Positions 9,203 to 19,224 of a stretch of DNA of 64,000 nt are shown here, one piece after another. Made by a program: the position numbers and the translations under genes. The stretch is from Sphingomonas sp. Leaf32 (GTDB taxonomy: Bacteria; Pseudomonadota; Alphaproteobacteria; Sphingomonadales; Sphingomonadaceae), in NCBI RefSeq assembly GCF_001421765.1, contig NZ_LMLA01000012.1, forward strand, positions 62,223 to 126,222, read 5' to 3'. Numbering within the stretch: position 1 is the first letter of the stretch; each line of letters opens with the position of its first letter. The notes under the pieces are model-generated. The model made no database searches. It was not told the origin of the DNA and saw only the letters and a list, made by a program, of their open reading frames with translations.

Positions 9203-10381
9203 ATGTCCCTCCTCCCAGTCGCCGAAGCACAGGCCCGCGTCCTTTCCCTCGCCCGCGCGGTTGTCCCCGAAACCCTCCCCCTGACCGAAGCCCTCGGCCG
9301 CTACGCCGCGACCGACGTCATCGCCCTCCGCACCCAACCGGCACGCCCGCTCTCCGCCATGGACGGTTATGCGATCCGTTTCGACGACCTGCCCGGCCCG
9401 TGGGAGGTGATCGGCGAAAGCGCCGCCGGGACTTCCTTCCCCGGCACGGTGTCCCCCGGACAGGCCACCCGCATCTTCACCGGCGCGGCGATGCCTGCCG
9501 GCACCGATTGCGTGCTGGTGCAGGAGGAAGCCACCCGCGACGGCACCCGCCTGCACCTGTCGGGCGAAGGCCCCGTACGCGGCGGCAATGTCCGTCGCGC
9601 CGGCCTGGATTTCCGCGAAGGCGACCTGCTGATCGCGGCGGGCGATCGCATCACCCCGGCCCGCGCCGCACTGGCCGCGATCGCAGGCCATGGCACGCTG
9701 TCGGTTGGCCGTCGTGCCCGCATCGCCATCGCGGCGACCGGCGACGAACTGGTCCCCGCCGGACACCCCTTGCGCGACGACCAGCTTCCCGAATCCAACG
9801 GCCTGATGCTCGCCGGGCTGCTCGCTGATCTGCCGGTAGAACGCATCGACCTCGGCATCCTGCCCGACAGGATGGAGGCATTGGTCCACGCCTTCGCTTC
9901 GGTCGATTGCGACCTGCTCGTCACCACCGGCGGCGCGTCGATCGGCGATCATGATCTCGTCCGCCCCGCGCTGGCGGCGGCGGGCGGCGAACTCGACTTC
10001 TGGCGGATCGCACTGCGGCCGGGCAAGCCGATGCTGGCCGGCCGATTAGGCAATACCGCTGTGCTGGGCCTGCCCGGCAATCCGGTGTCGTCGTTCATCA
10101 CCGCGCTGCTGTTCGTCCGCCCCCTCGCCGCGCGCATCGCCGGTGCGGCCGATCCGATGCCGCGCACGGTCCGCGCCAGGCTTGCCCATCCGCTCCCCGC
10201 CAACGGCGCGCGCCAGGACTATTTGCGCGCCACCCTGATCGACGGACAGGTCTCGACCGCCGCCATTCAGGACAGTTCGATGCTGCGCACGCTCGCCCGG
10301 TCGGACTGCCTGATCGTACGTGCCCCCCACGCCCCGGCGGCAGATGCGGGCGACTCGGCGGAAATCCTGCAACTCGCTTGA
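9203..10381 (+). CDS. moeA: Molybdopterin molybdenumtransferase
   Basis: Inserts molybdate into adenylylated molybdopterin. The 392-residue protein shows the MoeA order: [15 protein letters not shown] near the N-terminus, [51 protein letters not shown] and LPGNPVSSF. The ATG at 9203 (MSLLPVAEA) was chosen because the longer open frame runs through the palindromic repeat. It is followed by lexA with its own SOS-controlled promoter. Confidence 0.96.
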   Translation: MSLLPVAEAQARVLSLARAVVPETLPLTEALGRYAATDVIALRTQPARPLSAMDGYAIRFDDLPGPWEVIGESAAGTSFPGTVSPGQATRIFTGAAMPAGTDCVLVQEEATRDGTRLHLSGEGPVRGGNVRRAGLDFREGDLLIAAGDRITPARAALAAIAGHGTLSVGRRARIAIAATGDELVPAGHPLRDDQLPESNGLMLAGLLADLPVERIDLGILPDRMEALVHAFASVDCDLLVTTGGASIGDHDLVRPALAAAGGELDFWRIALRPGKPMLAGRLGNTAVLGLPGNPVSSFITALLFVRPLAARIAGAADPMPRTVRARLAHPLPANGARQDYLRATLIDGQVSTAAIQDSSMLRTLARSDCLIVRAPHAPAADAGDSAEILQLA

Positions 10382-10405
10382 CGGGGTATAAATCGTTTCC
10401 TATTG

Positions 10406-10420
10406 GTTCCACGTCTGTTC
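10406..10420 (+). promoter_or_regulatory. SOS box (LexA operator) of lexA
   Basis: GTTC at 10406-10409, seven bases, GTTC at 10417-10420. This exactly matches the GTTC-N7-GTTC direct repeat known as the alphaproteobacterial LexA site. It ends 14 bp before the lexA ATG and starts 24 bp after the moeA stop, so lexA is probably autoregulated independently of the moeA transcript. Confidence 0.85.
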
Positions 10421-10434
10421 CGACGGAGGACGTT

Positions 10435-11091
10435 ATGCTGACGCGTAAGCAGCACGAGTTGATCTGCTTCATCGACGACCGGTTGAAGGCGACCGGGGTT
10501 TCCCCCTCGTTCGAGGAGATGAAGGAGGCGCTCGACCTCAAGTCGAAATCGGGTGTCCATCGCCTGATCTCCGCGCTGGAGGAACGCGAATTCATCCGCC
10601 GCCTGCCCAATCGCGCCCGCGCGCTAGAGGTGCTGCGGATGCCCGATCGCCCGGTCGCGAAGAAGCCGGCGGCCAAGCCCGCGCCCCGTCCCGCCCCGCA
10701 ACCGGCCAACGATGTCGTCGAACTGCCGCTGCACGGCCGCATCGCCGCCGGTGTCCCGATCGAGGCGATCGAGGGGCAGGCGACGCTCCCCGTCCCCGCC
10801 GCCCTGCTGGGTGCGGGCGATCATTACGCGCTCGAAGTCGCCGGGGACTCGATGGTCGAAGCCGGCATCCTCGATGGCGACTATGCCTTGGTCCGCCGCA
10901 CCGAAACCGCACGCGACGGCGAAATCGTGGTCGCGCTGATCGAGGATAGCGAGGCGACGCTGAAATATTTCCGGCGTGAAGGGGCGATGATCCGCCTCGA
11001 CCCGGCGAACCGCAGCTACGACCCGCAACGCTATCGCCCCGAGCAGGTGCGCGTGCAGGGCAAGCTCACCGGCCTGCTGCGTCGCTATTGA
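10435..11091 (+). CDS. lexA: SOS repressor LexA
   Basis: Represses DNA-damage genes and self-cleaves with RecA. The 218-residue protein has an N-terminal winged helix ([20 protein letters not shown], then [15 protein letters not shown]), a Pro/Ala/Lys-rich linker (about 72-90), the Ala-Gly cleavage site in HGRIAAGVP, the catalytic Ser in [11 protein letters not shown] and the Lys in EATLKYF. The ATG at 10435 follows a GGAGGA ribosome site and makes the HTH start canonical; the frame is open 57 bp further upstream but would include the SOS box. Confidence 0.97.
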   Translation: MLTRKQHELICFIDDRLKATGVSPSFEEMKEALDLKSKSGVHRLISALEEREFIRRLPNRARALEVLRMPDRPVAKKPAAKPAPRPAPQPANDVVELPLHGRIAAGVPIEAIEGQATLPVPAALLGAGDHYALEVAGDSMVEAGILDGDYALVRRTETARDGEIVVALIEDSEATLKYFRREGAMIRLDPANRSYDPQRYRPEQVRVQGKLTGLLRRY

Positions 11092-11098
11092 CTTGCAT

Positions 11099-11126
11099 TG
11101 GCACCGGGATGCGTATCCCGGTGCCA
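11099..11126 (+). terminator. Terminator hairpin after lexA
   Basis: Perfect 12-bp stem TGGCACCGGGAT / ATCCCGGTGCCA around the loop GCGT, starting 7 bp after the lexA stop. It has no downstream T run, so it may be an imperfect terminator or a 3'-end stabilising hairpin. Confidence 0.65.
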
Positions 11127-11244
11127 GAACGCGGCGAGTGTGAACTTTGTGAACTTTGGACTAAAAAATCCGATGTTGCAGCGACTTACATTGGCAGTCG
11201 TCACGAGCTTTGGTGATCGTTCGTAACAATAGCCCCGCCCATTC

Positions 11245-11340
11245 GTCACCCCGGACTTGTTCCGGGGTCCATGGTGCGGCGTGAACCTCTATCGACCGGG
11301 ATTGCGGCTCGGTGGACCCCGGAACAAGTCCGGGGTGACG
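11245..11340. repeat. Dispersed palindromic repeat (REP-like), copy 2
   Basis: Perfect 28-bp inverted arms (11245-11272 and 11313-11340) beginning CGTCACCCCGGACTTGTTCC, with a 40-base loop. This is the best-preserved copy of the family in the window. It lies in the 491-bp gap 11092-11582, which otherwise holds only the lexA hairpin and copy 3; no convincing gene is seen in the gap. Confidence 0.85.
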
Positions 11341-11426
11341 GAGAAGCTGGCGGCGTCGATCAGAAGCGACACTCGGCGTAGCTGAAGGTCGATCGATCCT
11401 AGCTGTTTGATCCATTTACCTGAAAA

Positions 11427-11509
11427 CGTTGCCCCAGCGCAGGCTGGAGCCTCGACTGGCTCCTGTCCTACGCTAGACCCGACAGATTTCAGCCTTCGCT
11501 GGGACGACG
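11427..11509. repeat. Degenerate palindromic repeat, copy 3
   Basis: Imperfect arms CGTTGCCCCAGCGCAGGCTG (from 11427) and CAGCCTTCGCTGGGACGACG (to 11509), about 26 bp each. The pattern (CGTC-N-CCAGCG-AGGCTGG) resembles the copy at 61604 more than those at 9097 and 11245. A small open frame running through it (11407-11607) is not considered a gene. Confidence 0.6.
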
Positions 11510-11582
11510 CTAGGTCCAAACAAGGTAGATCAAACTCCAACAACAGCAGGCGCCGCCTCCCCAACGGCAACGCCCAAACAGC

Positions 11583-13712
11583 CTACCGCCCATTGCCCGG
11601 CGCATAGGGCGTCCGGATCGCCTTGTACCAACCCAGCGGATGCGGCGGCGGCACCACGCCCGCCGGCAACGCCCGCCCCGAGACCTCGGCGAAATAGGCG
11701 ATACACGCATCGCGCCACCACTGCGCCTCGGTCCGCTGGATGGTCAGGAACTGGCCGACCTCGGCATGACGCTGCTCGTCGACCTGCCCCTTCAGCGTCG
11801 CCCACTGCGCCGGCATCGCCGCGACCTCGGCCACGCCCCGGTCGTACCGCCCGATCAGTTCCTCCCACAGCGTCCGCCCCGATGCCATCCGCCGCTCCCA
11901 CGGCACGTGGTGGAACCACAGCAGCAAGTCCTCCGGCACCGTCGCCGGATCGCCCCATCGCCTGGCCAGCGCCGGCGCATATTGGCCCACCGCATCACTG
12001 CCGCTGCGCGTCCGATCGAACCCGATCCCGTTCCGGTCGGCCTTGTGATAATAGACTGGGTTCCAGTCGGGTCGCGCCAGATCGTCGACCCACGGCCCCG
12101 GCCCATAGTGATGGCCCGTCGCGAACAGGTGATGCAGCCCCAGCGGCATCATGTAATCCACCACGGCCTGCCGCGACCGCAGCATCATCGCCGTCACCGG
12201 CCCGGCCACCGACTGGCCCCAGGTCATCGCCGCCCAGTCGCGCGCGATCGCCTCCGCCCGGTCGTCCGGATTCCACGCCAGCCGCCCGAACGCATACCAG
12301 TTCGCCTGATCGAACTGCGACCCCGACCAGTTGCGGTCGGTCCCGACATTCGCGACCCCGGCCATGCCGCTCAGCCCGTCCGGCCGTGCCAGCACATCGG
12401 CGACGGTAGAGCCTTTCCGTGGGCGATAGGTGTCGCTGCGCAGCACCTCCTCCCACATCGGTCCCAGATAGGCGAGGTGGGTGGCGAACCCCAGATATTC
12501 CTTGGTGATCTGCACTTCCATCATCAACGGCGTGCGGGGCATCGCGCCGAACAGCGGATGGAACGGCTCGCGCGGCTGGAAATCGATCGGCCCGTTCTTC
12601 ACCTGCACGATCACATTGTCGGCGAATTTCCCGTCGAGCGGCTGGAACTCGCTATAGGCTTGCTTCGCGCGATCCTCCGGCTTGTCATGGGCATAGACGA
12701 ACGCCCGCCACATCACGACCCCGCCATGGGGTTTCAGCGCCGCAGCCAGCATGTTCGCCCCCTCGGCATGGCTGCGGCCGTAGTCACCCGGACCCGGCTG
12801 CCCCTCCGAATTGGCCTTTACCAGAAAGCCGCCAAAATCGGGAATGCGGGTATAGATTTCGTCGGCCTTGGCCCGCCACCACGCCGCGACTTGGGGATCG
12901 AGCGGATCGGCGGTCTTCAGCCCGCCGACCTCGATCGGCGCGGAAAACTTCGCCGAAAGGTAGACGCGGATGCCCCAGGGCCGAAAGATCGCGGCCAGCC
13001 GCTCGACCTTGCCCAGAAACGCAGGCGTCAGCATGTCCGGGCTGGCATTGACGTTGTTGAGTACCGTCCCGTTGATGCCGACCGACGCGTTGGCCCGCGC
13101 ATAATCGGTGTAGCGCGGATCGGTGAAGCCCGGCAGTTTCTGCCAGTCCCACAGCGACTGCCCGGCATAGCCGCGTTCGACATAGCGGTCGGGATTGTCC
13201 CAATGGTTCAGCACCCTGAGCGACAGGCGCGGTCGATCGACGATCGACAGCCGGTCGAGCGCCTGCCCCGTCTGCGCGATCCGCAGCAGCCGGAACGCGC
13301 CGTACAGCACGCCCACCGGTCGGTTCGCCGCGATGACGGTCACCGGCCGCCCCTCGACCGTCACCGACCGCAGCACATAACCCTCCGGCCCCAGCTGCGA
13401 CAGCGGCAGGCGCAGCGCCGCGATCCGGGCCGACGCCCCGGTGCCGATCAGGATAGCACCATCGGTCACAACACCGTCGGCGATCCGCCGCCCGGTCAGC
13501 CCAGACAGACCGCGCTCCAGTTCCGTCGCTGCAAGGGCGATCGTCGCATCCTGCTCCTCGCGCACGATCGTTGTCGCGCGGGCGGCAACTGCCGCCGCTT
13601 GGGGTGCAGGGAGCGCACGATAGCGCAGCCAAAGGTCATAGCCGTCCTCGGCACGGACCGGCGTCGTCCAGGCAACGCACAGCACCACAATCCACCGGAG
13701 CGCTTTCAGCAT
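11583..13712 (-). CDS. GH67 alpha-glucuronidase, secreted
   Basis: Removes 4-O-methyl-glucuronic acid from glucuronoxylo-oligosaccharides. The 709-residue protein has a signal peptide (MLKALRWIVVLCVAWTTPVR), then the GH67 N-terminal domain and catalytic barrel. Candidate catalytic residues are the Glu in NSEGQPGP (about 303), Asp in NGPIDFQP (about 377) and Glu in MMEVQITKEY (about 399), matching the family's general acid and paired bases. The ATG at 13712 was chosen because AGGGG lies 7 bases upstream; an in-frame ATG at 13727 is less well placed. It is divergent from the GH10 xylanase, with a LacI-type palindrome between. Confidence 0.93.
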   Translation of the reverse strand: MLKALRWIVVLCVAWTTPVRAEDGYDLWLRYRALPAPQAAAVAARATTIVREEQDATIALAATELERGLSGLTGRRIADGVVTDGAILIGTGASARIAALRLPLSQLGPEGYVLRSVTVEGRPVTVIAANRPVGVLYGAFRLLRIAQTGQALDRLSIVDRPRLSLRVLNHWDNPDRYVERGYAGQSLWDWQKLPGFTDPRYTDYARANASVGINGTVLNNVNASPDMLTPAFLGKVERLAAIFRPWGIRVYLSAKFSAPIEVGGLKTADPLDPQVAAWWRAKADEIYTRIPDFGGFLVKANSEGQPGPGDYGRSHAEGANMLAAALKPHGGVVMWRAFVYAHDKPEDRAKQAYSEFQPLDGKFADNVIVQVKNGPIDFQPREPFHPLFGAMPRTPLMMEVQITKEYLGFATHLAYLGPMWEEVLRSDTYRPRKGSTVADVLARPDGLSGMAGVANVGTDRNWSGSQFDQANWYAFGRLAWNPDDRAEAIARDWAAMTWGQSVAGPVTAMMLRSRQAVVDYMMPLGLHHLFATGHHYGPGPWVDDLARPDWNPVYYHKADRNGIGFDRTRSGSDAVGQYAPALARRWGDPATVPEDLLLWFHHVPWERRMASGRTLWEELIGRYDRGVAEVAAMPAQWATLKGQVDEQRHAEVGQFLTIQRTEAQWWRDACIAYFAEVSGRALPAGVVPPPHPLGWYKAIRTPYAPGNGR

Positions 13713-13771
13713 CTTGCATCCCCTCATCCCGTCTGACCGACGGCGTTGACTCGAACATATCATCCCAATCA

Positions 13772-13785
13772 TGGTAACGCTACCA
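13772..13785. promoter_or_regulatory. LacI-family-type operator between xylan genes
   Basis: TGGTAACGCTACCA, a 14-bp site with TGGTA/TACCA arms, in the 101-bp gap between the divergent starts at 13712 and 13814. Palindromes of this form are typical LacI-family operators, including those of xylose/xylan regulons. No LacI-type gene is in the window, so the regulator is unidentified. It may control both genes. Confidence 0.6.
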
Positions 13786-13813
13786 CGTCGAAGAGCGAGG
13801 ATTGGTAGAGCGT

Positions 13814-14962
13814 ATGACCAGGATCGATCGCCGCAGCGTGCTGGCCGGAGGGGCAGCGATGCTCGCCGCGCCAGCCGCCCCCGCCGCCCCTGCACCTTCA
13901 ACGTTGAAGGCTGTTGCCGCACAACGCGGCCGACGGTTCGGTTCCGCCTTCGCCTGGGCACCGCCCGGACGCGATGCCGCATCGTTCAACAATCCGGCCT
14001 ATGCCGCGCTGCTGCAACGCGACTGCGCGGTACTCGTCGCCGAAAACCAGATGAAGTGGCAGGCGATCCGCCCCGCCGCCGACCGGTTCGACTTTGCGCA
14101 GTTCGACGCGATGGTCGACTGGGCCGTGCGGAACGGCTTCGCGATGCGCGGACACACCCTCTACTGGGCCTATTCCAAATGGCTTCCCGCATGGCTCAAC
14201 AACCAGGATTTCGGGCAGCGCCCCGCATCGGCCGCCGCCGACATTCTCGACCGCCATATCGATACGGTGACCAAACGCTATGGCCGCAAGATCGACAGCT
14301 ACGACGTGGTGAACGAGGCGGTCGACCCCGACACCGGCACCCTGCGCGAGACGTCGCTGTCGCGTGCCATGGGCGGAACGGCGAATGTCCTCGACCATGC
14401 CTTCCGCACCGTGCGCGCCGCCGCGCCTCATGCCGAGCTGGTCTATAACGATTATATGAGCTGGGAGGATGGCAACAACAAACATCGCGCGGGCGTGCTG
14501 TCGTTGCTGGAGGACTTCCGTCGACGCGGCACGCCGGTCGATGCGCTGGGCGTGCAATCGCATATCGGCCTGTTCCAGCCGACCGGCGATGCCGGTGCCG
14601 TCGCGCACCGGCTGGAGCCGGAATGGCGGCGCTTCCTCGACCGGGTCGTGGGCATGGGCTACCGGCTGGTCATCACCGAATTCGACGTACGGGATCGCGG
14701 CCTGCCGGTCGCCATCGGTCTGCGCGACCGAGGCGTCGCCGACTTCGCGCGCGCCTATCTGGACATCATACTGTCCTATCCGCAGCTGGGCGACGTCCTC
14801 GCCTGGGGGTTGAGCGACAGGTATAGCTGGCTGCGCGGGTTCGAGCCGCGTCCGGACGGCGCCATCGCGCGGGGCTGTCCCTACGACATCGACCTCAAAC
14901 CCAAGCCGCTGCGCGATGCCATGATCGCCGCACTCGCCGGCGGCGTATCGCGCAAGCGGTGA
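13814..14962 (+). CDS. GH10 endo-1,4-beta-xylanase, Tat-exported
   Basis: Cleaves the xylan backbone. The 382-residue protein starts MTRIDRRSVLAGGAAMLAAP, a twin-arginine-type signal. The GH10 barrel shows NQMKWQAIRP, GHTLYW, the acid/base Glu in DVVNEAVD (E168), VQSHIGLF and the nucleophile Glu in VITEFDVRD (E289), ending with the WGLSDRYSW strand. The ATG at 13814 is preferred over an in-frame TTG at 13802. Acting with the divergent GH67 enzyme, it would break down glucuronoxylan in the periplasm or outside. Confidence 0.94.
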   Translation: MTRIDRRSVLAGGAAMLAAPAAPAAPAPSTLKAVAAQRGRRFGSAFAWAPPGRDAASFNNPAYAALLQRDCAVLVAENQMKWQAIRPAADRFDFAQFDAMVDWAVRNGFAMRGHTLYWAYSKWLPAWLNNQDFGQRPASAAADILDRHIDTVTKRYGRKIDSYDVVNEAVDPDTGTLRETSLSRAMGGTANVLDHAFRTVRAAAPHAELVYNDYMSWEDGNNKHRAGVLSLLEDFRRRGTPVDALGVQSHIGLFQPTGDAGAVAHRLEPEWRRFLDRVVGMGYRLVITEFDVRDRGLPVAIGLRDRGVADFARAYLDIILSYPQLGDVLAWGLSDRYSWLRGFEPRPDGAIARGCPYDIDLKPKPLRDAMIAALAGGVSRKR

Positions 14963-14968
14963 CGTGAC

Positions 14969-14993
14969 GGCGGCGGCGTTACCCGCCGCCGCC
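14969..14993. terminator. Hairpin between convergent xylanase and tamB
   Basis: Perfect 10-bp stem GGCGGCGGCG / CGCCGCCGCC around TTACC, in the 35-bp gap between two convergent stops. It probably serves as a bidirectional terminator; there is no T run on either side. Confidence 0.55.
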
Positions 14994-14997
14994 CCAA

Positions 14998-17900
14998 TCA
15001 ATAATCCCGGCTGTAGCGTAGCGAGGCGTTCGACCCGCCGAACGATCCGGTCTGCGACAACAGGCTGAGCGTCCGCGACAGGGCGATCTGGATTTGCGTG
15101 GCGGTGAAGCCCCGCGCGTCGGTGATGATCTCGACATAGATGTCGTCGGTCAGATACTTGCCCGCCGCCAGTGACGTACCGCGTCCGCTCGCCTCGTCTC
15201 CGCCCAGCACGCGCAGCCGGTCGAACCCGGTCGCCGAGCGCAGCTTGCCCAGCGGGTTCAGCCCGCCGCCGCCCGACCCACGCAGCGAATTGAGCGCGGC
15301 GGCCAGCTGGATCGCCTCGGTCGCCGACAGGTTCGTCACCGAACTGCCGAACAACAGTCGCGACAGCACCTCGTCCTGCGCCAGCGCCGGGGTGGAACTG
15401 AACGCGATCTGTGGTGCCTGGGCGGTGCCAGTGACGTTGATCGTTGCGGTCACGCCCTCGGCGGTGGTCGTCGCCGCGATGTCGATGACCGGGTTGGTGA
15501 AGTCCGAGCCCTCGAACCGGATCACGCCGCGTTCGACCTCGAACCGCTTGCCCGCGAACGAATAGGTACCCCGGATCATCCGCATTTGGCCGTTGATCGT
15601 CGGTGCCGAGGAGGTGCCCGCGATGCGCAGGTCCGCCTGCCATTCCGACTCCAACCCCATGCCCGACACGAACAGCCGGTTATTGGCACGCACCCGCAGC
15701 GCGAGGCGGAACAGACCGGCCGACGCCGCCGCCTGCCGCTGTTGCGCGGCAGTGGGCCGGTTCGCGTCGCTCTTGCGCCGGACACCGGTCAGTTCGGGCA
15801 CTTCGGCCGCGCCCTGCAGGATGATCTGGTACCGCGCCTCCGGAATGAGGATGTCGCCCGAGATCAGTCCACCGTCACGCCCGTTCTGGATACGGATGTC
15901 GCCGGTCGCCGATGCGCCCAGCGCATCGCTGCGTGCCAGCTGGGCATCGCGCAGCTGGGCACGGATATCGATCGGGAAGCCGCTGTTCGACGCCAGCCCG
16001 ACCGTTCCCTGCGCGTTGACCGTGCCTTCGCCGGCGCGCGCGCGGAACTGGGTCAATTCGAACCGGTCGTTGGTGAACCGTCCGTCGATACCGACATTGG
16101 TTAGCCGGGTGCCCAGCGCCTCGTTCTCATAGGTCAGGTTGTTCGCCCGGACGACACCGGTGAGCTGCGGCGCCTGCACCCGCCCGCCGAAATCGGCGGC
16201 AAGGCCGATCGGTCCCGACAATTGCTGGTCGGCCAGCCCGGCAAAGGAGAACAGCACGCCTGCCGGTCCGTTATAGCGGATACCGCCCGACAACGGCGCC
16301 GCCAGCATCCGCGTCACCCACGATCCGCTGCCCGGAGGCAGGGGGCGCAGATTGGCGACCATCCGCCCGACCGTGGTCGTACCCCGACGGATCAGCGCTC
16401 GACCGCTGCCCCCTTCGGGCCGGAGATCACCGGCAAAAACGATATCAACCGGTTCGGAGACCGAGGCGAGGCTGGTCCGCTGGAAATTGCGGATGGTCAG
16501 GCGAGCATCGGCACGGGGGAAGCTCTGGTCCGCCGCCTGCGCGAAGTCGAGGCTGCCGGTCGCGGTGCCGCCGATCCCGGTGCCGGGCACGAAGGCGTTG
16601 ACGATGCTCAGGTCCAGCCGGTCGAGCCGGGTCTGGATCGACATACCGTTGCCATAGACGCCCGCCGCCCGGATCGACCCCTGATCGAAATCGATCCGCG
16701 TCGGATACAGGCGATAGCCCCCCGGTGCGGACGCGATCCGCGCCGGATTGACGGTGCGGAACGGGATCGAATTGGCGACGCCCTGCAGCGCGACGAGATA
16801 TTCGTTCGGCCGCAGTCGGGCATTGGCGGCGACGCGGAAGGGCACACCCGACGATCCTTCGGCGAACATCTGCGCCGTGCCGTTGCCGCCGCGATAGTTG
16901 ATCTTGGCGCGGCTGCGCTGGAGCACGAAATCGCCCATCGACAGGTTCGCGACCTGCGCATCGGCGACGATTTCCGGCTGGTCGTACAGCACGGCACTAC
17001 CGGTCACGATCGCGCGGCCGATCCGCAGGCCCATATTGCCCGGAATGACCGCGTTCGATGCCTGGGCGTTGACGTCCGCACGCTGAAACCTGCCCTGCGC
17101 CGACAACCGGGCGACGCCGGCCACGCCCGATCCGGCGAAGTTCACCCGGCCGACGAACGGTCCGGCGTTGGTCGCTTCGACCCGGCCGTCGATGTTCATG
17201 CCCGCAAAGGTCGCCGATCGGATGTCGGCCGCCAGCCGCGGCGCGGTCGACAGCAGCACATCGGCGCGGAACGGGCCGTAATCGGTATTGCCGGTTGCCT
17301 GGATCGCATACCGATCGCCCTGCCCGCGCACCCGTGCTTCTAGGCCCGCCAGACCGACACCGACGCCCGGGCGTGCCGCCCGCAGCAGGACCTGCGGTGC
17401 GGCGACAGTGCCCGTAACCCGTGCGGTCAGCGGACCATATTGCGTCGAATAGGCATCGGCATTGACCAGCAGCGGCCCCGCCGGATCATAGTGGCCGGAA
17501 CCGTTGGTGATCCGGAACTGCGGTGCGTTCATCCGGACATTGGCGAAGCTGACGATCCCGTCCGGTCCGACACCGACATCGGCCCGCGTGGTGGTCACGT
17601 TGCCACCGAGGAAGTTGCGAATGCCCTCGTTGAACAGCTGGGTGGTCTGGGCAACCACGCGCCCCTTGATCCCGAACCCGCCCTGTGGCGCGGTATAAAG
17701 GCTGGCATCGGTCGTCAGGTTCAGGATGCCGATGCTGGCAACCTCGTAATCGTTGATCCGCCCCTTGATCGCACCGGTGTATCGCCCGGTGGTCAGATTC
17801 GCGGCGACGATCGCGGTCGCGTCGATTCGATCAGACCGGATGCGCAGATTGTCGGACAGCACCTGGTCACCCGCGATGGCCAGATCGCCATTGATCGCGA

Positions 17901-19224
17901 CGTTGGTGACCAGACCGCCAACTGCGGCGTTCAGCCCGGAAATTCGCCGTGCTTTGGCCGCGATCGGAATGAGGATGCGGTCGGCATCGACGGTCGCCCG
18001 CCCCTCGGCATAAAGCTGTTCGACGACGGTTTCGCCGAAGCCCAGCGCAGCCGCCTGCACCTTGTAATCGACAGTCGGCGTGCCGAACCCGCCGTCCAGC
18101 ACCACCGCCGCGCGAACCGATCGGCCGTTGAGGTTCGGGGCGATCGCGCCCGGCGTCAGCAGCATCGCTTCGGTCCGGAAATTGCCAAACCGGCTGTTGC
18201 CCAGGTCGAGCAGACCAGTGGCATTCACCGCCAGCGCGCTGGAGCGCAGCTGGATACGGGTGTCGGCCTTACGATCGGCAAACCTGGCGTCGATCGCCAC
18301 GTCGAGGCGTGGCGCGGTCAGTCGCTCGACCGGCCCGATCAGGATCAGCCCCGGCTGAGTCGATCCGCGCACCGTGAAGCGGCCCTCACGTCCGGTCAGC
18401 GCCAGATCGGCAAGCGGACGCCCGCCCAACGTCCCGGCGAGCCGCCCGCGCCAGTTGCGCCAGTCGCCCTGCCCGTCGACCGTCGCGACGATCGGCGCCT
18501 TCAGTCCGGCCATCCCGGCGATCATGCCATTGGCCGGCCCGGTGATCCGCGCATCGACGTCGAAGCGGTTGTCATCGGGAACGGCATCCAGCTTCAGCGC
18601 GACGCGGTCGCCCCCGGCGACACCCGGCGCGGCGAGGGTCGCGGCATTCGCCGTCACCTGCGCGCGGCGGTCGGCGATGTGCACTTCGCCGTCGAGCTTC
18701 GCGAGGTGGCGCTGTCCGGTCACCGCCGGCCCGACTTCGATCCGGTCGACCGCCAAGCGGTTCACATCGATGTCGTAATCGGGCAGCAGCGGCGCGTTGG
18801 GGTCGCCCGGCGGCGTATCCTTCAATACCGGATTACGCGCATAGCGGACCAGCGGACTGGTCAGGCTGCGAATGTCGACATGCCCGTTCGCAAAGGCGAA
18901 GGGCCGCCAGTCGACGGCGATTTCCGGCGAATAGGCGAACACGCCCCTGGTATCGCTCAGGCGCAGGTCCCGGACCCTCATCGCACCGTATAGCGATCCG
19001 TCGATGCGGCCGATATTGACCTTCAATCCCGATGCGGTGGTGTAACCGTCGAGCTTGCCGACCAGAAACCCACGCCCTGGCCCGGTATTCAACCCTAACA
19101 CCAGTGCCAACAGCAGGATCAGCAGCGCGACGAGCGCGATTCCGATCCATTTGAGGATATTGATCCAGAGCGGCCGGTCGCGCACGACGACGGTTTCGGT
19201 GGCGGGCATGTCGGCGTCGGTCAT
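14998..19224 (-). CDS. tamB: Translocation and assembly module subunit TamB
   Basis: Large inner-membrane-anchored periplasmic protein linking inner and outer membrane for outer-membrane protein or lipid transport. The 1408-residue protein has one N-terminal membrane helix (about residues 24-46, ILKWIGIALVALLILLLALV), a long beta-rich body (AsmA/DUF490-like repeats with many Asp-rich strands) and the conserved TamB C-terminal domain (about 1050-1408) ending in YSRDY with a final aromatic. The ATG overlaps the tamA stop (TGATG). Confidence 0.93.
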   Translation of the reverse strand: MTDADMPATETVVVRDRPLWINILKWIGIALVALLILLLALVLGLNTGPGRGFLVGKLDGYTTASGLKVNIGRIDGSLYGAMRVRDLRLSDTRGVFAYSPEIAVDWRPFAFANGHVDIRSLTSPLVRYARNPVLKDTPPGDPNAPLLPDYDIDVNRLAVDRIEVGPAVTGQRHLAKLDGEVHIADRRAQVTANAATLAAPGVAGGDRVALKLDAVPDDNRFDVDARITGPANGMIAGMAGLKAPIVATVDGQGDWRNWRGRLAGTLGGRPLADLALTGREGRFTVRGSTQPGLILIGPVERLTAPRLDVAIDARFADRKADTRIQLRSSALAVNATGLLDLGNSRFGNFRTEAMLLTPGAIAPNLNGRSVRAAVVLDGGFGTPTVDYKVQAAALGFGETVVEQLYAEGRATVDADRILIPIAAKARRISGLNAAVGGLVTNVAINGDLAIAGDQVLSDNLRIRSDRIDATAIVAANLTTGRYTGAIKGRINDYEVASIGILNLTTDASLYTAPQGGFGIKGRVVAQTTQLFNEGIRNFLGGNVTTTRADVGVGPDGIVSFANVRMNAPQFRITNGSGHYDPAGPLLVNADAYSTQYGPLTARVTGTVAAPQVLLRAARPGVGVGLAGLEARVRGQGDRYAIQATGNTDYGPFRADVLLSTAPRLAADIRSATFAGMNIDGRVEATNAGPFVGRVNFAGSGVAGVARLSAQGRFQRADVNAQASNAVIPGNMGLRIGRAIVTGSAVLYDQPEIVADAQVANLSMGDFVLQRSRAKINYRGGNGTAQMFAEGSSGVPFRVAANARLRPNEYLVALQGVANSIPFRTVNPARIASAPGGYRLYPTRIDFDQGSIRAAGVYGNGMSIQTRLDRLDLSIVNAFVPGTGIGGTATGSLDFAQAADQSFPRADARLTIRNFQRTSLASVSEPVDIVFAGDLRPEGGSGRALIRRGTTTVGRMVANLRPLPPGSGSWVTRMLAAPLSGGIRYNGPAGVLFSFAGLADQQLSGPIGLAADFGGRVQAPQLTGVVRANNLTYENEALGTRLTNVGIDGRFTNDRFELTQFRARAGEGTVNAQGTVGLASNSGFPIDIRAQLRDAQLARSDALGASATGDIRIQNGRDGGLISGDILIPEARYQIILQGAAEVPELTGVRRKSDANRPTAAQQRQAAASAGLFRLALRVRANNRLFVSGMGLESEWQADLRIAGTSSAPTINGQMRMIRGTYSFAGKRFEVERGVIRFEGSDFTNPVIDIAATTTAEGVTATINVTGTAQAPQIAFSSTPALAQDEVLSRLLFGSSVTNLSATEAIQLAAALNSLRGSGGGGLNPLGKLRSATGFDRLRVLGGDEASGRGTSLAAGKYLTDDIYVEIITDARGFTATQIQIALSRTLSLLSQTGSFGGSNASLRYSRDY

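Noticed and set aside
11407..11607. A 66-codon open frame in the gap between lexA and the GH67 gene
   Set aside because: It runs through a palindromic repeat and has no ribosome site or recognisable protein features.
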